64,000 nt of DNA from Paenibacillus sp. FSL H8-0048 (GTDB taxonomy: Bacteria; Bacillota; Bacilli; Paenibacillales; Paenibacillaceae), in contig NZ_JBBODF010000001.1 of NCBI RefSeq assembly GCF_038002825.1, positions 1,798,001-1,862,000 on the forward strand, given 5' to 3'. Under the pieces are notes generated by a model, which was given only the letters and a program-made list of their open reading frames with translations, was not told the DNA's origin and ran no database searches. Shown here one piece after another: positions 39,301-46,044 of the stretch (position 1 is the stretch's first letter; each line of letters opens with the position of its first letter). The translations under genes and the position numbers were made by a program.

Positions 39301-39813
39301 GAGCTTTAAGTCCCGCCATAGAATCTGCAAACTCGTTCCGTCTGCAATGATATGGTGAAGCTTGAGCAGCATTACATACTTCTCTTCCTCCGTCCGGATT
39401 AGCGTAGCCTGGAACAGCAGATCCTCCCCGCTCAGCCGAATTGGATGGTACCAGAGTTCTTCGAGCTGTTCCTGCAGCATGTGGCTGCGCTCACTTAACG
39501 ACTTTACCGACAAATCAGAATAAGTGAATAACTCATCTGTATTCCTTGTGAAAGATTGGCAGGGAGCATTACCTTGCCAGTCCATCACGCTGCGCAATAC
39601 GGGATGCCGCGAGGCCAGCCCGGCCACAGCCTTCTTCATGGCAGCCACCTGCAAATTTCCCGATAATGTTCTGGATGTAACCAGATTCCATACAGAGCTG
39701 TCCGGCAGAATCTGGGATAAGTAATACAGCCGTTCCTGCTGATAGGAAAGAGGATACGTGTCTGCACGGCCTGCAGCTAACAAAGGCGGATACTTCTTAA
39801 CCAGATTTACCAT
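33394..39813 (-). CDS. Nonribosomal peptide synthetase, C-A-T-C-A-T
   Basis: A 2139-residue, two-module NRPS. C1 (about 20-440) has HHIIADG. A1 (about 480-980) has YTSGSTGTPKG; its eye-read pocket residues D-A-F-W-L-G-L-T-F(-K) fit an aliphatic, valine-like substrate. T1 has GGHSLKA. C2 (about 1090-1530) has HHIVTDG. A2 (about 1560-2040) has YTSGSTGKPKG; its pocket, D-V-T-N-F-A-I-I-Y(-K), I cannot assign. T2 has the unusual RGANSIVL around the phosphopantetheine Ser (normally GGxS). There is no epimerase, methyltransferase or thioesterase domain. ATG at 39813 with a GTG just before it. The A1-T1-C2 block is flanked by 119-bp direct repeats. It is predicted to add residues 2 and 3 after the 39853-43059 module. 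Confidence 0.95.
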   Translation of the reverse strand: MVNLVKKYPPLLAAGRADTYPLSYQQERLYYLSQILPDSSVWNLVTSRTLSGNLQVAAMKKAVAGLASRHPVLRSVMDWQGNAPCQSFTRNTDELFTYSDLSVKSLSERSHMLQEQLEELWYHPIRLSGEDLLFQATLIRTEEEKYVMLLKLHHIIADGTSLQILWRDLKLIYNALIDGIPADLPALKLEYGTYAWWQRENFSEEFTKEQERYWLKEFQGELPVLDLPADFPPPVQLSFSGALTSLELPGELVKLLRILCMNNRVILFSGLMAVFYTLLYKLAGQEDIVVGTVFNGRHYGPEFNHPVGFFVNTVAVRMEISDGLKYTDLLKSVHDKVDNAYYMQDYPFERLIRVLNPDRDNNRIPLFRTMFNMVSEGTEEQGFLGLEETKLESDACATQTDLLFDVRQEGPRTFLWAEYNTDLFREETVKQLLGMYLNLLRQIVLSPEAKMEELVLTGPQEQEEILKVFNDTSVPYPADKCIHELFAEQVKRTPDHTALCYGDRQWTYSEVNRQTERLAGQLHQVGVEPGSIVGILAERSPELVIGLLGILKAGAAYLPIDPAYPEERNRFMLEDSGTSILLVQSGLNPPAAWSLKTLVLDQQEAESGPGGMIPEFPIPMEQDEEQRAGRLAYVMYTSGSTGTPKGVMVEHRNVVRLVHDGGFLAIEPEDRLLLTGSPSFDAVTFEIWGSLLNGLPLYLAGDDTLLQAGRLGMFIREKGISLLWLTAALFQQLAEEDPGLFAPLRSLLVGGDQLPVRQVRQVREACPGLRIVNLYGPTENTTFSTCYLIQGEHDTGIPIGKPVPNSTAYILDARGQMQPVGVPGELYVGGDGLARGYLNRPELTAERFVPDPFHPGQRIYKTGDRAKWLPDGNIAFLGRLDNQVKIRGYRVEPGEIETSLLLCSAVTEAAVVAGEDPEGSKYLCAYVVCAGPSAVPEIRDFLNEHLPGYMIPSVIVPLAKLPLTRNGKIDRKQLPAPASLEEPAVLFREPGSAAEKQLAEIWREVLNREQVGADDHFFASGGHSLKAMLLISRINRSFQVELPLREIFQAPTVSRLAARIEFLMEHGRSDSKGDGTAIPYAVPRAEGYPASASQKRMYVLHQMMQEGIGYNVPLVLRAEGTVDACRLETALNLLIQKHEALRTSFHMVNGELVQRIAEDVRLRIEYREAADEAEAGCQVQALIRPFILNQAPLMRAAVIEGKDSSVFLVLDIHHIVTDGVSSGILLRELSRFYEAAATIDPQDASRLQELSRLPETRLDYKDYAAWQQERLGSEALREQEAYWLEQLRGDIPVLNVAADYPRPPVQSFAGDRLSCKADQQLYERLQRTAADNGATLYMILLAGYQVLLSKYSGQEDILVGTPIAGRQHADVQNMVGMFVNTLVMRGYPRGSLSFREYLEEVKAGALGAYEHQEVPFEDLVEKVQMTRDMSRNPLFDTMFALQNMEQSPLVLNGVTFREAEYEYPVSKFDLTLTAEEGEEGLRFEWEYAVKLFKQATVARMAEHYVHILEQVTENPDQRLSAVELATIQEQEEILKVFNDTSVPYPADKCIHELFAEQVKRTPDHTALLFQNESLTYCELDKQVKRLAWRLRDSGIQSGSIVAIIAERSLEMVIGIYAILKAGAAYLPIDPGTPGERLRYMLEDSGTRHVLIHRPEDSSLVDADVTFHLINSLPKDNAAAEEQEELCVNRPDDLAYIIYTSGSTGKPKGVMIEHRSLVNTLLYLQDAYPLTAEGTYLFKTAFTFDVSATELFGWFFQGGRLAILEPGLEREPRGIMEAVRQHKVTHMNFSPSMLDVFLQAVDRRTDMDWDGVEYVFAAGEALKPHVVQSFYERVSGVRLENIYGPTEITIYATAYPTEALDKKGNIPIGRPISNMKAYIVDKYMRLQPPGVAGELCFSGVGLARGYLNQEEMTKEKFVSNPYHPAEMMYRTGDMARWSDDGNIEYLGRLDQQVKVRGYRIEPGEIEQTLLGHPNIRAAVVTIKESSSDLKRLLAYLVLRDEEQEDNWAGYLKRWLPSYMIPEAFVQLKEIPLNASGKADIKRLPDSGAEKNTSFSAPRTMQEIRLIQLLEELLQTGGLGMNDNLFDRGANSIVLVQLAMLLEDEFQTVISIMELMEAPTAEAIFDKISLSARTTGTSILL
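35114..35232. repeat. 119-bp direct repeat, copy 1 (C2-A2 junction of the NRPS)
   Basis: It matches 38318-38436 with one mismatch (A/T at one position). It encodes the linker between C2 and A2 and the first residues of A2 (VFNDTSVPYPADKCIHELF region). Confidence 0.95.
38318..38436. repeat. 119-bp direct repeat, copy 2 (C1-A1 junction of the NRPS)
   Basis: Second copy of the repeat at 35114-35232. It encodes the same linker between C1 and A1. Such near-identity at the DNA level, in domains that otherwise differ, indicates recent recombination. Confidence 0.95.
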
Positions 39814-39852
39814 CACACACTCTCCCTCTTAGGGTTATACGCCGTGTACCTT

Positions 39853-42800
39853 CTATACCACCGAGGCTTGAAATAAAGGTTCGATGATCTTGGCAAGGTC
39901 AGACAAAACCGGCAGATCAAAAAAATCCAGCAGTGAGACGCTGATGCCAAAGGCTTCCTCAATTTCGGTTACAAAACGAATCGTCAGCAGGGAGTTCCCG
40001 CCCAGTTCAAAGAAATTATCTGTAATCCGGATGCCCTCGATATGGAGTACCGCTTCAGTAATTTCAATCAGTTTGCTCTCCACGTAGGTTAGCGGAATAT
40101 CACTTTTCAGAGGATTAGCTATGACTGCCAGACCTGGAGCCGGCAGCGCTCTTATATCTACCTTGCCGTTTGCATTCAGCGGGATTTCGTCCAACTGTAC
40201 GAACGCTGTAGGAATCATATAGGATGGCAGCCATCGACTTAAGAAGCCTGCCCAGTTATCCTCGTGCCCGTCCGGCTGCATGACAAGATAAGCGACCAGC
40301 CGTTTTTGATCGTCCTCATCCTCTTTTACAACCACGATGGCCCTTTTAACCGCCGGATGCATCAGTAGCGTCTGCTCAACTTCACCAGGTTCAATGCGAA
40401 AGCCCCGTACCTTGACCTGCTGATCCATCCGTCCTAAATATTCAAGAATCCCGTTACTCCGCCAACGGGCCAAATCTCCGGTTTTATACATTCGTTCACC
40501 AGGGAAAAATGGGTCTTCCACGAATTTTTCCATAGTCAGTTCATATTGCTTCAGGTAACCGCGGCCAACTCCCCGGCCGGCTAGATACAGTTCTCCCGCA
40601 ACCCCTGGAGGCAGAAGCTGCATATGCTTGTCCATAATGTAGACTCTCATGTTGGAGATAGGTTTACCAATAGGAATACTTGCAGCAGCATCCTCTGTGC
40701 GTGCTGAATAAATAACCGCATAGATGGTCGTTTCCGTCGGCCCGTACATATTCTCCAGCTGCGTGCCTTCCACCCGTTCAAAAAATCTCTTTACCACATA
40801 AGGTTTAAGCGCTTCTCCAACAGAAAAAACGTATTTGACCTGTTCCCACTCCGTACCGGCTCTGCGTTCAGTCGCTTCCAGAAAGGTTGCCAGCATGGAA
40901 GGGGAGAAATTGACATGAGTAATCTTATGTGCTCCAAATGCATCCAGAATACCTCCCGGGTCACGTTCCAGCCCTGGTTCAAGAATCGCCAGCCTGCCCC
41001 CTGCGAAGAACCAGCCGAACAGCTCCGCAATCGACACATCGAACGTATATGTGGTTTTGAAAAGATGTGTGTCTCCGGCTTCAAGCGGATAAGTTTGCTG
41101 TAAATATAACAGGGTATTCACAATAGAGCGGTGCTCCAGCATCACGCCCTTCGGTTTGCCGGTTGAACCTGAGGTATAGATGATATAGGCCAGATCCTCA
41201 GGCTGGTTAACACAGCCGATCTCAGTGCTTTCATCCGTATCCGCATATACCGATAAATCGCCAATCGGATGAATCCTTATCCCCTCGCCCACAAGCTCCG
41301 AGAATTCCGGCTTATGAAGCAGAACATGGCTTGCACCGCTGTCCTCCAGCATATACAGGGCTCTCTCCTTCGGCGTGAGGGGATCGATAGGCAGCACAGC
41401 TCCACCCGCTTTCAAAATGGCGTAAATCCCGATAACCATTTCCAGGCTTCGCTCGGCAATAATTGCTACGATGCTTTCAGCATGAACACCCGAACGGCGC
41501 AAATGCAGTGCAAGCCGGTTGACAAGCCCGTTCATCCCGCGGTAAGTAAGTTGTTGGTCTCGGAATAGGAGTGCCGTACGCTCAGGCTTTTCCTGCACCC
41601 TTTCCCCAAACAGCTCATGGATACACTTGTCCGCCGCATCTCCGGTGGAGGTGGCGTTAAACGATTGAAGGATTATTTCCTTCTCCGCGTCATTAATCAG
41701 TGTCAGATCCTTCAGCAATATCTCCGGGCTGGTCACAATCTGGCTCAACAGATGCTTGTACATATCCAGAAAATGCATAATCGTCTCTTTGCGGAAAAGA
41801 TCGGTATTGTATTCTGCCCAAAGGGCTGTTTGCTCCCCATCCTGCCTTACATCAAACAACAGATCGGTCTGCGCGGATTCACCTTCCGAATCTACAGCCG
41901 ATTCCTCCATACCCGCAAAGCTTAATCTATCCTTCCCGCTTACCACCATATTGAACATGGCGCGGTACAACGGATTGCGGCTGTTCAACCGGTCCGGGTT
42001 AATGGCTTGTACAAGCCGCTCAAACGGAAAATCCTGCATATAATAGGCATCGTTCACCTTACCTTGAACCCTCTTCAGCAGGTCTGCAAAAGACTGTTCT
42101 TCATCTACATTAAGGCGAATAGCTACAGTATTGACAAAGAACCCGGCCATCTGGCTTAATTGAGAGCCGTAATGCCGTCCGTTAAACACCGTTCCGACAA
42201 CAACTTCCTCCTGCCGGGCCAGCTTATGAAGAAGTATATAATAGACGGATAGCAGTCCAGAGAAGAGGATCGCCTTATTATTCAAGCATAGAGCGCGCAG
42301 TGGCTTCAGTAGTTCTTCCGGCAGAATCACCCCTGTCAACGCCCCCTTAAAGCTGACCTGTGCAGGTGCCGGCAAGTCCGTGGGCAGGTCCAGAATGGGC
42401 AATTCTCCCTTGAATTCCTCCAGCCAATAACGCTCCTGTTCCCTCGTGTGTTCCTCGGAGAAAGCTTTGCGTTGCCACTTTACATAGTTACCATAATCGA
42501 GCTTCAACTCCGGTAAGTCCGTTGCCGCAGGATCAAGTAAGGCGTTATAGATATGCTTTAGATCACGCCACAGGAGTTCAAAGGTTGTCGCATCCGAAAT
42601 GATATGATGCAGCTTTAACACGATGTAAAATTCTTGCCCGGCAGTCTGTACCAGATTTGCCTGGAACAGCGGATCGCTTCCGCTAAGCTGAATAGGTATC
42701 CGCCAGGCATCGGACAGCAACTGCTGTATCCCGACCTCCCGACCTTCTCCAGCAGTCAAGTCTGTATAAATAAACAACTCTGAGACATCCCTTGTGAAAT

Positions 42801-43059
42801 ATTGACAGAGTTCGCCTTGTTGCCGTTTAACTATGCATCGCAGCACACTGTGCCTTCTAGCCAGTTCTGCCACAGCCTTGCGTATCGTCGAGACTTCCAG
42901 GGTTCCGGAATATTTACGTACGGATACCCGATTCCAAACCGGGCTGTCCGGCATCAGCTGCGATAAGAAAAATAACCGTTCTTGCTGAAAGGACAGCGGT
43001 GCTGAAGCGGCTTTCTCAGTTATGGCAGGCAAAGAGTACTTTCGTTTCTCCAGAGTCAT
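39853..43059 (-). CDS. Nonribosomal peptide synthetase, C-A-T
   Basis: A 1068-residue single-module NRPS. The C domain (about 20-440) has the active-site motif HHIISDA at 151-157, with Ala in place of the usual final Gly. The A domain (about 470-960) has YTSGSTGKPKG and GPTETTIYAV; eye-read pocket residues D-V-A-N-F-V-M-I-Y(-K) are close to those of A2 in the next protein, so the two may load the same or similar amino acids. The T domain has ELGGNSLLTIRF. Because it begins with a C domain, it needs an upstream donor; the free-standing ACP at 50445-50690 is the obvious candidate. It lies 36-39 bases before the larger NRPS. Confidence 0.95.
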   Translation of the reverse strand: MTLEKRKYSLPAITEKAASAPLSFQQERLFFLSQLMPDSPVWNRVSVRKYSGTLEVSTIRKAVAELARRHSVLRCIVKRQQGELCQYFTRDVSELFIYTDLTAGEGREVGIQQLLSDAWRIPIQLSGSDPLFQANLVQTAGQEFYIVLKLHHIISDATTFELLWRDLKHIYNALLDPAATDLPELKLDYGNYVKWQRKAFSEEHTREQERYWLEEFKGELPILDLPTDLPAPAQVSFKGALTGVILPEELLKPLRALCLNNKAILFSGLLSVYYILLHKLARQEEVVVGTVFNGRHYGSQLSQMAGFFVNTVAIRLNVDEEQSFADLLKRVQGKVNDAYYMQDFPFERLVQAINPDRLNSRNPLYRAMFNMVVSGKDRLSFAGMEESAVDSEGESAQTDLLFDVRQDGEQTALWAEYNTDLFRKETIMHFLDMYKHLLSQIVTSPEILLKDLTLINDAEKEIILQSFNATSTGDAADKCIHELFGERVQEKPERTALLFRDQQLTYRGMNGLVNRLALHLRRSGVHAESIVAIIAERSLEMVIGIYAILKAGGAVLPIDPLTPKERALYMLEDSGASHVLLHKPEFSELVGEGIRIHPIGDLSVYADTDESTEIGCVNQPEDLAYIIYTSGSTGKPKGVMLEHRSIVNTLLYLQQTYPLEAGDTHLFKTTYTFDVSIAELFGWFFAGGRLAILEPGLERDPGGILDAFGAHKITHVNFSPSMLATFLEATERRAGTEWEQVKYVFSVGEALKPYVVKRFFERVEGTQLENMYGPTETTIYAVIYSARTEDAAASIPIGKPISNMRVYIMDKHMQLLPPGVAGELYLAGRGVGRGYLKQYELTMEKFVEDPFFPGERMYKTGDLARWRSNGILEYLGRMDQQVKVRGFRIEPGEVEQTLLMHPAVKRAIVVVKEDEDDQKRLVAYLVMQPDGHEDNWAGFLSRWLPSYMIPTAFVQLDEIPLNANGKVDIRALPAPGLAVIANPLKSDIPLTYVESKLIEITEAVLHIEGIRITDNFFELGGNSLLTIRFVTEIEEAFGISVSLLDFFDLPVLSDLAKIIEPLFQASVV

Positions 43060-43084
43060 TACAATTCATTCCCTTCTCCTGAAT

Positions 43085-44236
43085 TCAGGCACGGCTCTCT
43101 TTTCTCATAAGTTCCTCAACAATGATCATCCGCTGAATTTCTGAGGTCCCATCTCCGATTTCGGTTAGCTTAGCATCTCTATAGAACCTTTCCAAAGGCA
43201 AGTCCCTTGAGTATCCGTATCCGCCGAAGATCTGTACCGTATTTTTGGTTACCCGGTTTGCCGTTTCCGAGGCGAACAGCTTAGCCTCAGAAGCTTCTTT
43301 GGTGTATGGCTTACCCTCTTCCTTCAAGCGGACAGCCTTCTCCAGCAGCAGCATGGAAGCGTTGATTCCCATTTCCATATCAGCGAGCATGCCCTGAATA
43401 GCCTGGAACTGGAACAGATATTGGTCGAATTGCTTCCGCTGCCTGACATATTCCAGGCACTGCTTACGGGCTTCCTCGGCAATCCCGAGAGCAATGGCAG
43501 CCATCCCCAACCGGGCAGATACCAAAGTATGATGCAAGATTTTTAAGCCGAAATTCCTTTTTCCAATTAAATGAGTCTTTGGTACCCTCACATGATCAAA
43601 AGTTAACGAGCCCGTATCTGAGCCCCTCATCCCCAGCTTTCTTTCCTTCTTTACACCTGTGGAAGCACCTGGCATGTCCTTTTCCAGGATGAATAGGCTA
43701 ATGCCGAGCGCTTTCTTATCGGGCGCGGTTTTGGCGGCGACAATATAATAGTCAGCCACATTGGCATTGGTGATAAAGGCTTTGCTGCCGGTAATTTCGT
43801 AATAATCGTCCTTTTCCACTGCTGTGGTCATCATGGATGCCATGTCCGAGCCGCTGCCGGGCTCCGTCAAGGCAAATGCGCCTACCTTCTCACCCAAAAT
43901 CATCTGTCTGAGGAACGTCTGTTTCTGCTCCTCCGTTCCGAACGCCTGAATAGGTGTACAGCTTAATGTACTATGCGAGACAAGCGTCATCGCTGTGGAA
44001 GCGCAGATACCGGCTATCCTGCGGATCACTGTAAGATAAACGCTGTAATCAAGCCCCAATCCTTCATAGTTCTGCGGAAAAGGAATGCCTGTAAGTCCGA
44101 TTCGACCCATCTCCTTCAAATTCTCCAGAGGGAAACGTTCACTTTCATCAATCTCCTGGGCAATCGGCGCAACAAATTCTGTTATAAAAGCATCTGTGGA
44201 TTCAAGAACAATCTGACGTAACTGTGAATCGTCCAT
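43085..44236 (-). CDS. Acyl-CoA dehydrogenase family flavoprotein
   Basis: A 383-residue FAD enzyme of the short-chain/butyryl-CoA dehydrogenase type. It shows FALTEPGSGSD, the substrate/FAD region GMRGSDTGSLTFDHVRVP, and the C-terminal YRDAKLTEIGDGTSEIQR. The usual catalytic Glu of this last motif (EGTxxxQR) is Asp here, and the alternative Glu position used by isovaleryl-type enzymes (LVSARLGMAA segment) is not Glu either. With the EtfAB genes in the same operon it could reduce an enoyl thioester or oxidise an acyl/aminoacyl thioester on CoA or ACP. It lies three bases after the AsnB-like gene and 25 before the first NRPS. Confidence 0.92.
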   Translation of the reverse strand: MDDSQLRQIVLESTDAFITEFVAPIAQEIDESERFPLENLKEMGRIGLTGIPFPQNYEGLGLDYSVYLTVIRRIAGICASTAMTLVSHSTLSCTPIQAFGTEEQKQTFLRQMILGEKVGAFALTEPGSGSDMASMMTTAVEKDDYYEITGSKAFITNANVADYYIVAAKTAPDKKALGISLFILEKDMPGASTGVKKERKLGMRGSDTGSLTFDHVRVPKTHLIGKRNFGLKILHHTLVSARLGMAAIALGIAEEARKQCLEYVRQRKQFDQYLFQFQAIQGMLADMEMGINASMLLLEKAVRLKEEGKPYTKEASEAKLFASETANRVTKNTVQIFGGYGYSRDLPLERFYRDAKLTEIGDGTSEIQRMIIVEELMRKESRA

Positions 44237-44239
44237 ATC

Positions 44240-46012
44240 TCACACTCCAAATGTCTTGTGCCATAGCTCCAAAGCGATTAGTGCATGAGCCGTTCGGAAG
44301 ATGGCCAGATTATCAAGCTTCGTGTAATCTCCGGTTTTGTTCAAAAAATCGCTGACCTTCTTCCGGTCAAAATAAGCCGCAATTTTCGAATTACCTGAAT
44401 GCATCAGCTCAAGCGCCATATTTCTTTGCTGGAAGAGAGATTTGGGATCAACGGGAAAAGGAAAAGGCTTCTTCTTCCTGCTAACGATCTCATCCGGGAG
44501 AAAGGCCTTGCTTACTTCTTTCAAGAACCATTTCTCTGTACCGTCTTGGATTTTCAGATGGGAGGGCAGACGCGCTATCTGTTCGACGATCCGATAATCC
44601 AGAAACGGCACCCTTACCTCTACACTGGATGCCATACTCATTTTGTCCTGCCGTTCCAGCATTTCGAGCAAATAGACCTTCAGGAACATATAAAGCACTT
44701 TGTTGATGGTGTCACCTGTACTGAATTGGTTCATCATCCGGTTGATCGCGAGACTCAGACGTTGCCTGTAATGAGTGGATGTCTCCATCGCTGGGTCCAA
44801 CAGACCGGAAACCTCTTCATAATATGGGGACCACGGAAACTGGTTCATCCGGCCGATTGATTGCTCTTGCAAAAAGAAGAAATACCCTCCGAACAGCTCA
44901 TCTGCGCCTTCCCCGGAAATGACAACTGTGGCTTCTGCCTTTACCTTCTGATACAGCAGGTACAGGGACGGTGTTGTCAATTCAACCGGCTTCTCCATAT
45001 GCCAGGTGACCTTCTCCATGATCCCTGAATATTCAGAGGGATCGAGTACATATTCGTGATGAGTCGTCGGCAGGCGTTCTGCGAGCAGGCGGGCATAGTA
45101 TGTATCGCTGTTTTGGAAATTCATCTTTACATTATTGGTGAATTCAATCGAAAACGTGTTGAGGCGGGAAGGTGAAGCGGCAGAAGCCATCGCCGTCAGC
45201 AGGCTGGAATCTAAACCTCCGCTCAGTAAAGAGCCGAAAGGCACATCACTCATCAACCTCATTTGTACCGATTCCGTCAACAGGTCCACGAATTCGTCCT
45301 TCCACTGTTCCAGGGAGCCCGGGGAATGATCCGAATCCAGATTCAGCTCCCAGTAAGGGGCAAGCCGCATTTCACCGTTGATTAAGGTCAGTGTGTGTCC
45401 GGGAGGAACAGCGTATATGTTGCGGAACATAGTTCGCTCATCCAGAATTGCAGTACTGAACAAATATTCGGGAATAGATCCGGGTTCAAGCTGAACAGGT
45501 ACGTCAGGATGTTGTAGAATCGCTTTGATCTCTGAAGCAAATACAAAACAGTGATCGTCCATATAGTAATAAAGCGGCTTCACTCCCATACGGTCACGGG
45601 CAAGAAGCAAGGTACCTCTAGAGGGGTCCCACAAGCCAAAAGCGAACATACCGTTGCACTTCTCAATCCACCCGGTTCCATATTCCTCATAACCATGGAT
45701 AATGACTTCTGTATCACAATCCGAACGAAAGCGATGCCCCTTTTGCTGAAGTTCCACCTTGAGTGCCTTATAATTGAATATTTCACCGTTATAGGTAATC
45801 CAGACTGTGTTATCTTCATTGCACATCGGCTGTTGTCCGAGGCTCAGATCTATGATGGATAGCCTGCGGTGACCAAGCCCCACATGGCCGTCAATATGGG
45901 TTCCGCAGCCGTCAGGCCCCCGGTGGAACATTACATTATTAATGTTTGTCAGTACGTCTTGCGAGACAGGTTGCTCCCTGTTCAAATTATAGATTCCGCA
46001 AATCCCGCACAT
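44240..46012 (-). CDS. Asparagine synthase (glutamine-hydrolysing)-like amidotransferase
   Basis: A 590-residue AsnB-type enzyme. The N-terminal glutaminase domain begins MCGICGIYN, so Cys2 is available as nucleophile after Met removal. The C-terminal synthetase domain has the PP-loop SGGLDSS and RVPFLDYRIVEQIARLP. It activates a carboxylate as acyl-AMP and transfers ammonia from glutamine. It may be plain asparagine synthetase, but its place between the aminomutase and the acyl-CoA dehydrogenase suggests tailoring, for example amidation of the side-chain carboxyl of a beta-amino acid. That use is inference. Confidence 0.92.
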   Translation of the reverse strand: MCGICGIYNLNREQPVSQDVLTNINNVMFHRGPDGCGTHIDGHVGLGHRRLSIIDLSLGQQPMCNEDNTVWITYNGEIFNYKALKVELQQKGHRFRSDCDTEVIIHGYEEYGTGWIEKCNGMFAFGLWDPSRGTLLLARDRMGVKPLYYYMDDHCFVFASEIKAILQHPDVPVQLEPGSIPEYLFSTAILDERTMFRNIYAVPPGHTLTLINGEMRLAPYWELNLDSDHSPGSLEQWKDEFVDLLTESVQMRLMSDVPFGSLLSGGLDSSLLTAMASAASPSRLNTFSIEFTNNVKMNFQNSDTYYARLLAERLPTTHHEYVLDPSEYSGIMEKVTWHMEKPVELTTPSLYLLYQKVKAEATVVISGEGADELFGGYFFFLQEQSIGRMNQFPWSPYYEEVSGLLDPAMETSTHYRQRLSLAINRMMNQFSTGDTINKVLYMFLKVYLLEMLERQDKMSMASSVEVRVPFLDYRIVEQIARLPSHLKIQDGTEKWFLKEVSKAFLPDEIVSRKKKPFPFPVDPKSLFQQRNMALELMHSGNSKIAAYFDRKKVSDFLNKTGDYTKLDNLAIFRTAHALIALELWHKTFGV

Positions 46013-46044
46013 GGTGCACTCCTTCCGAAGCCGCTAAAGGCAGC

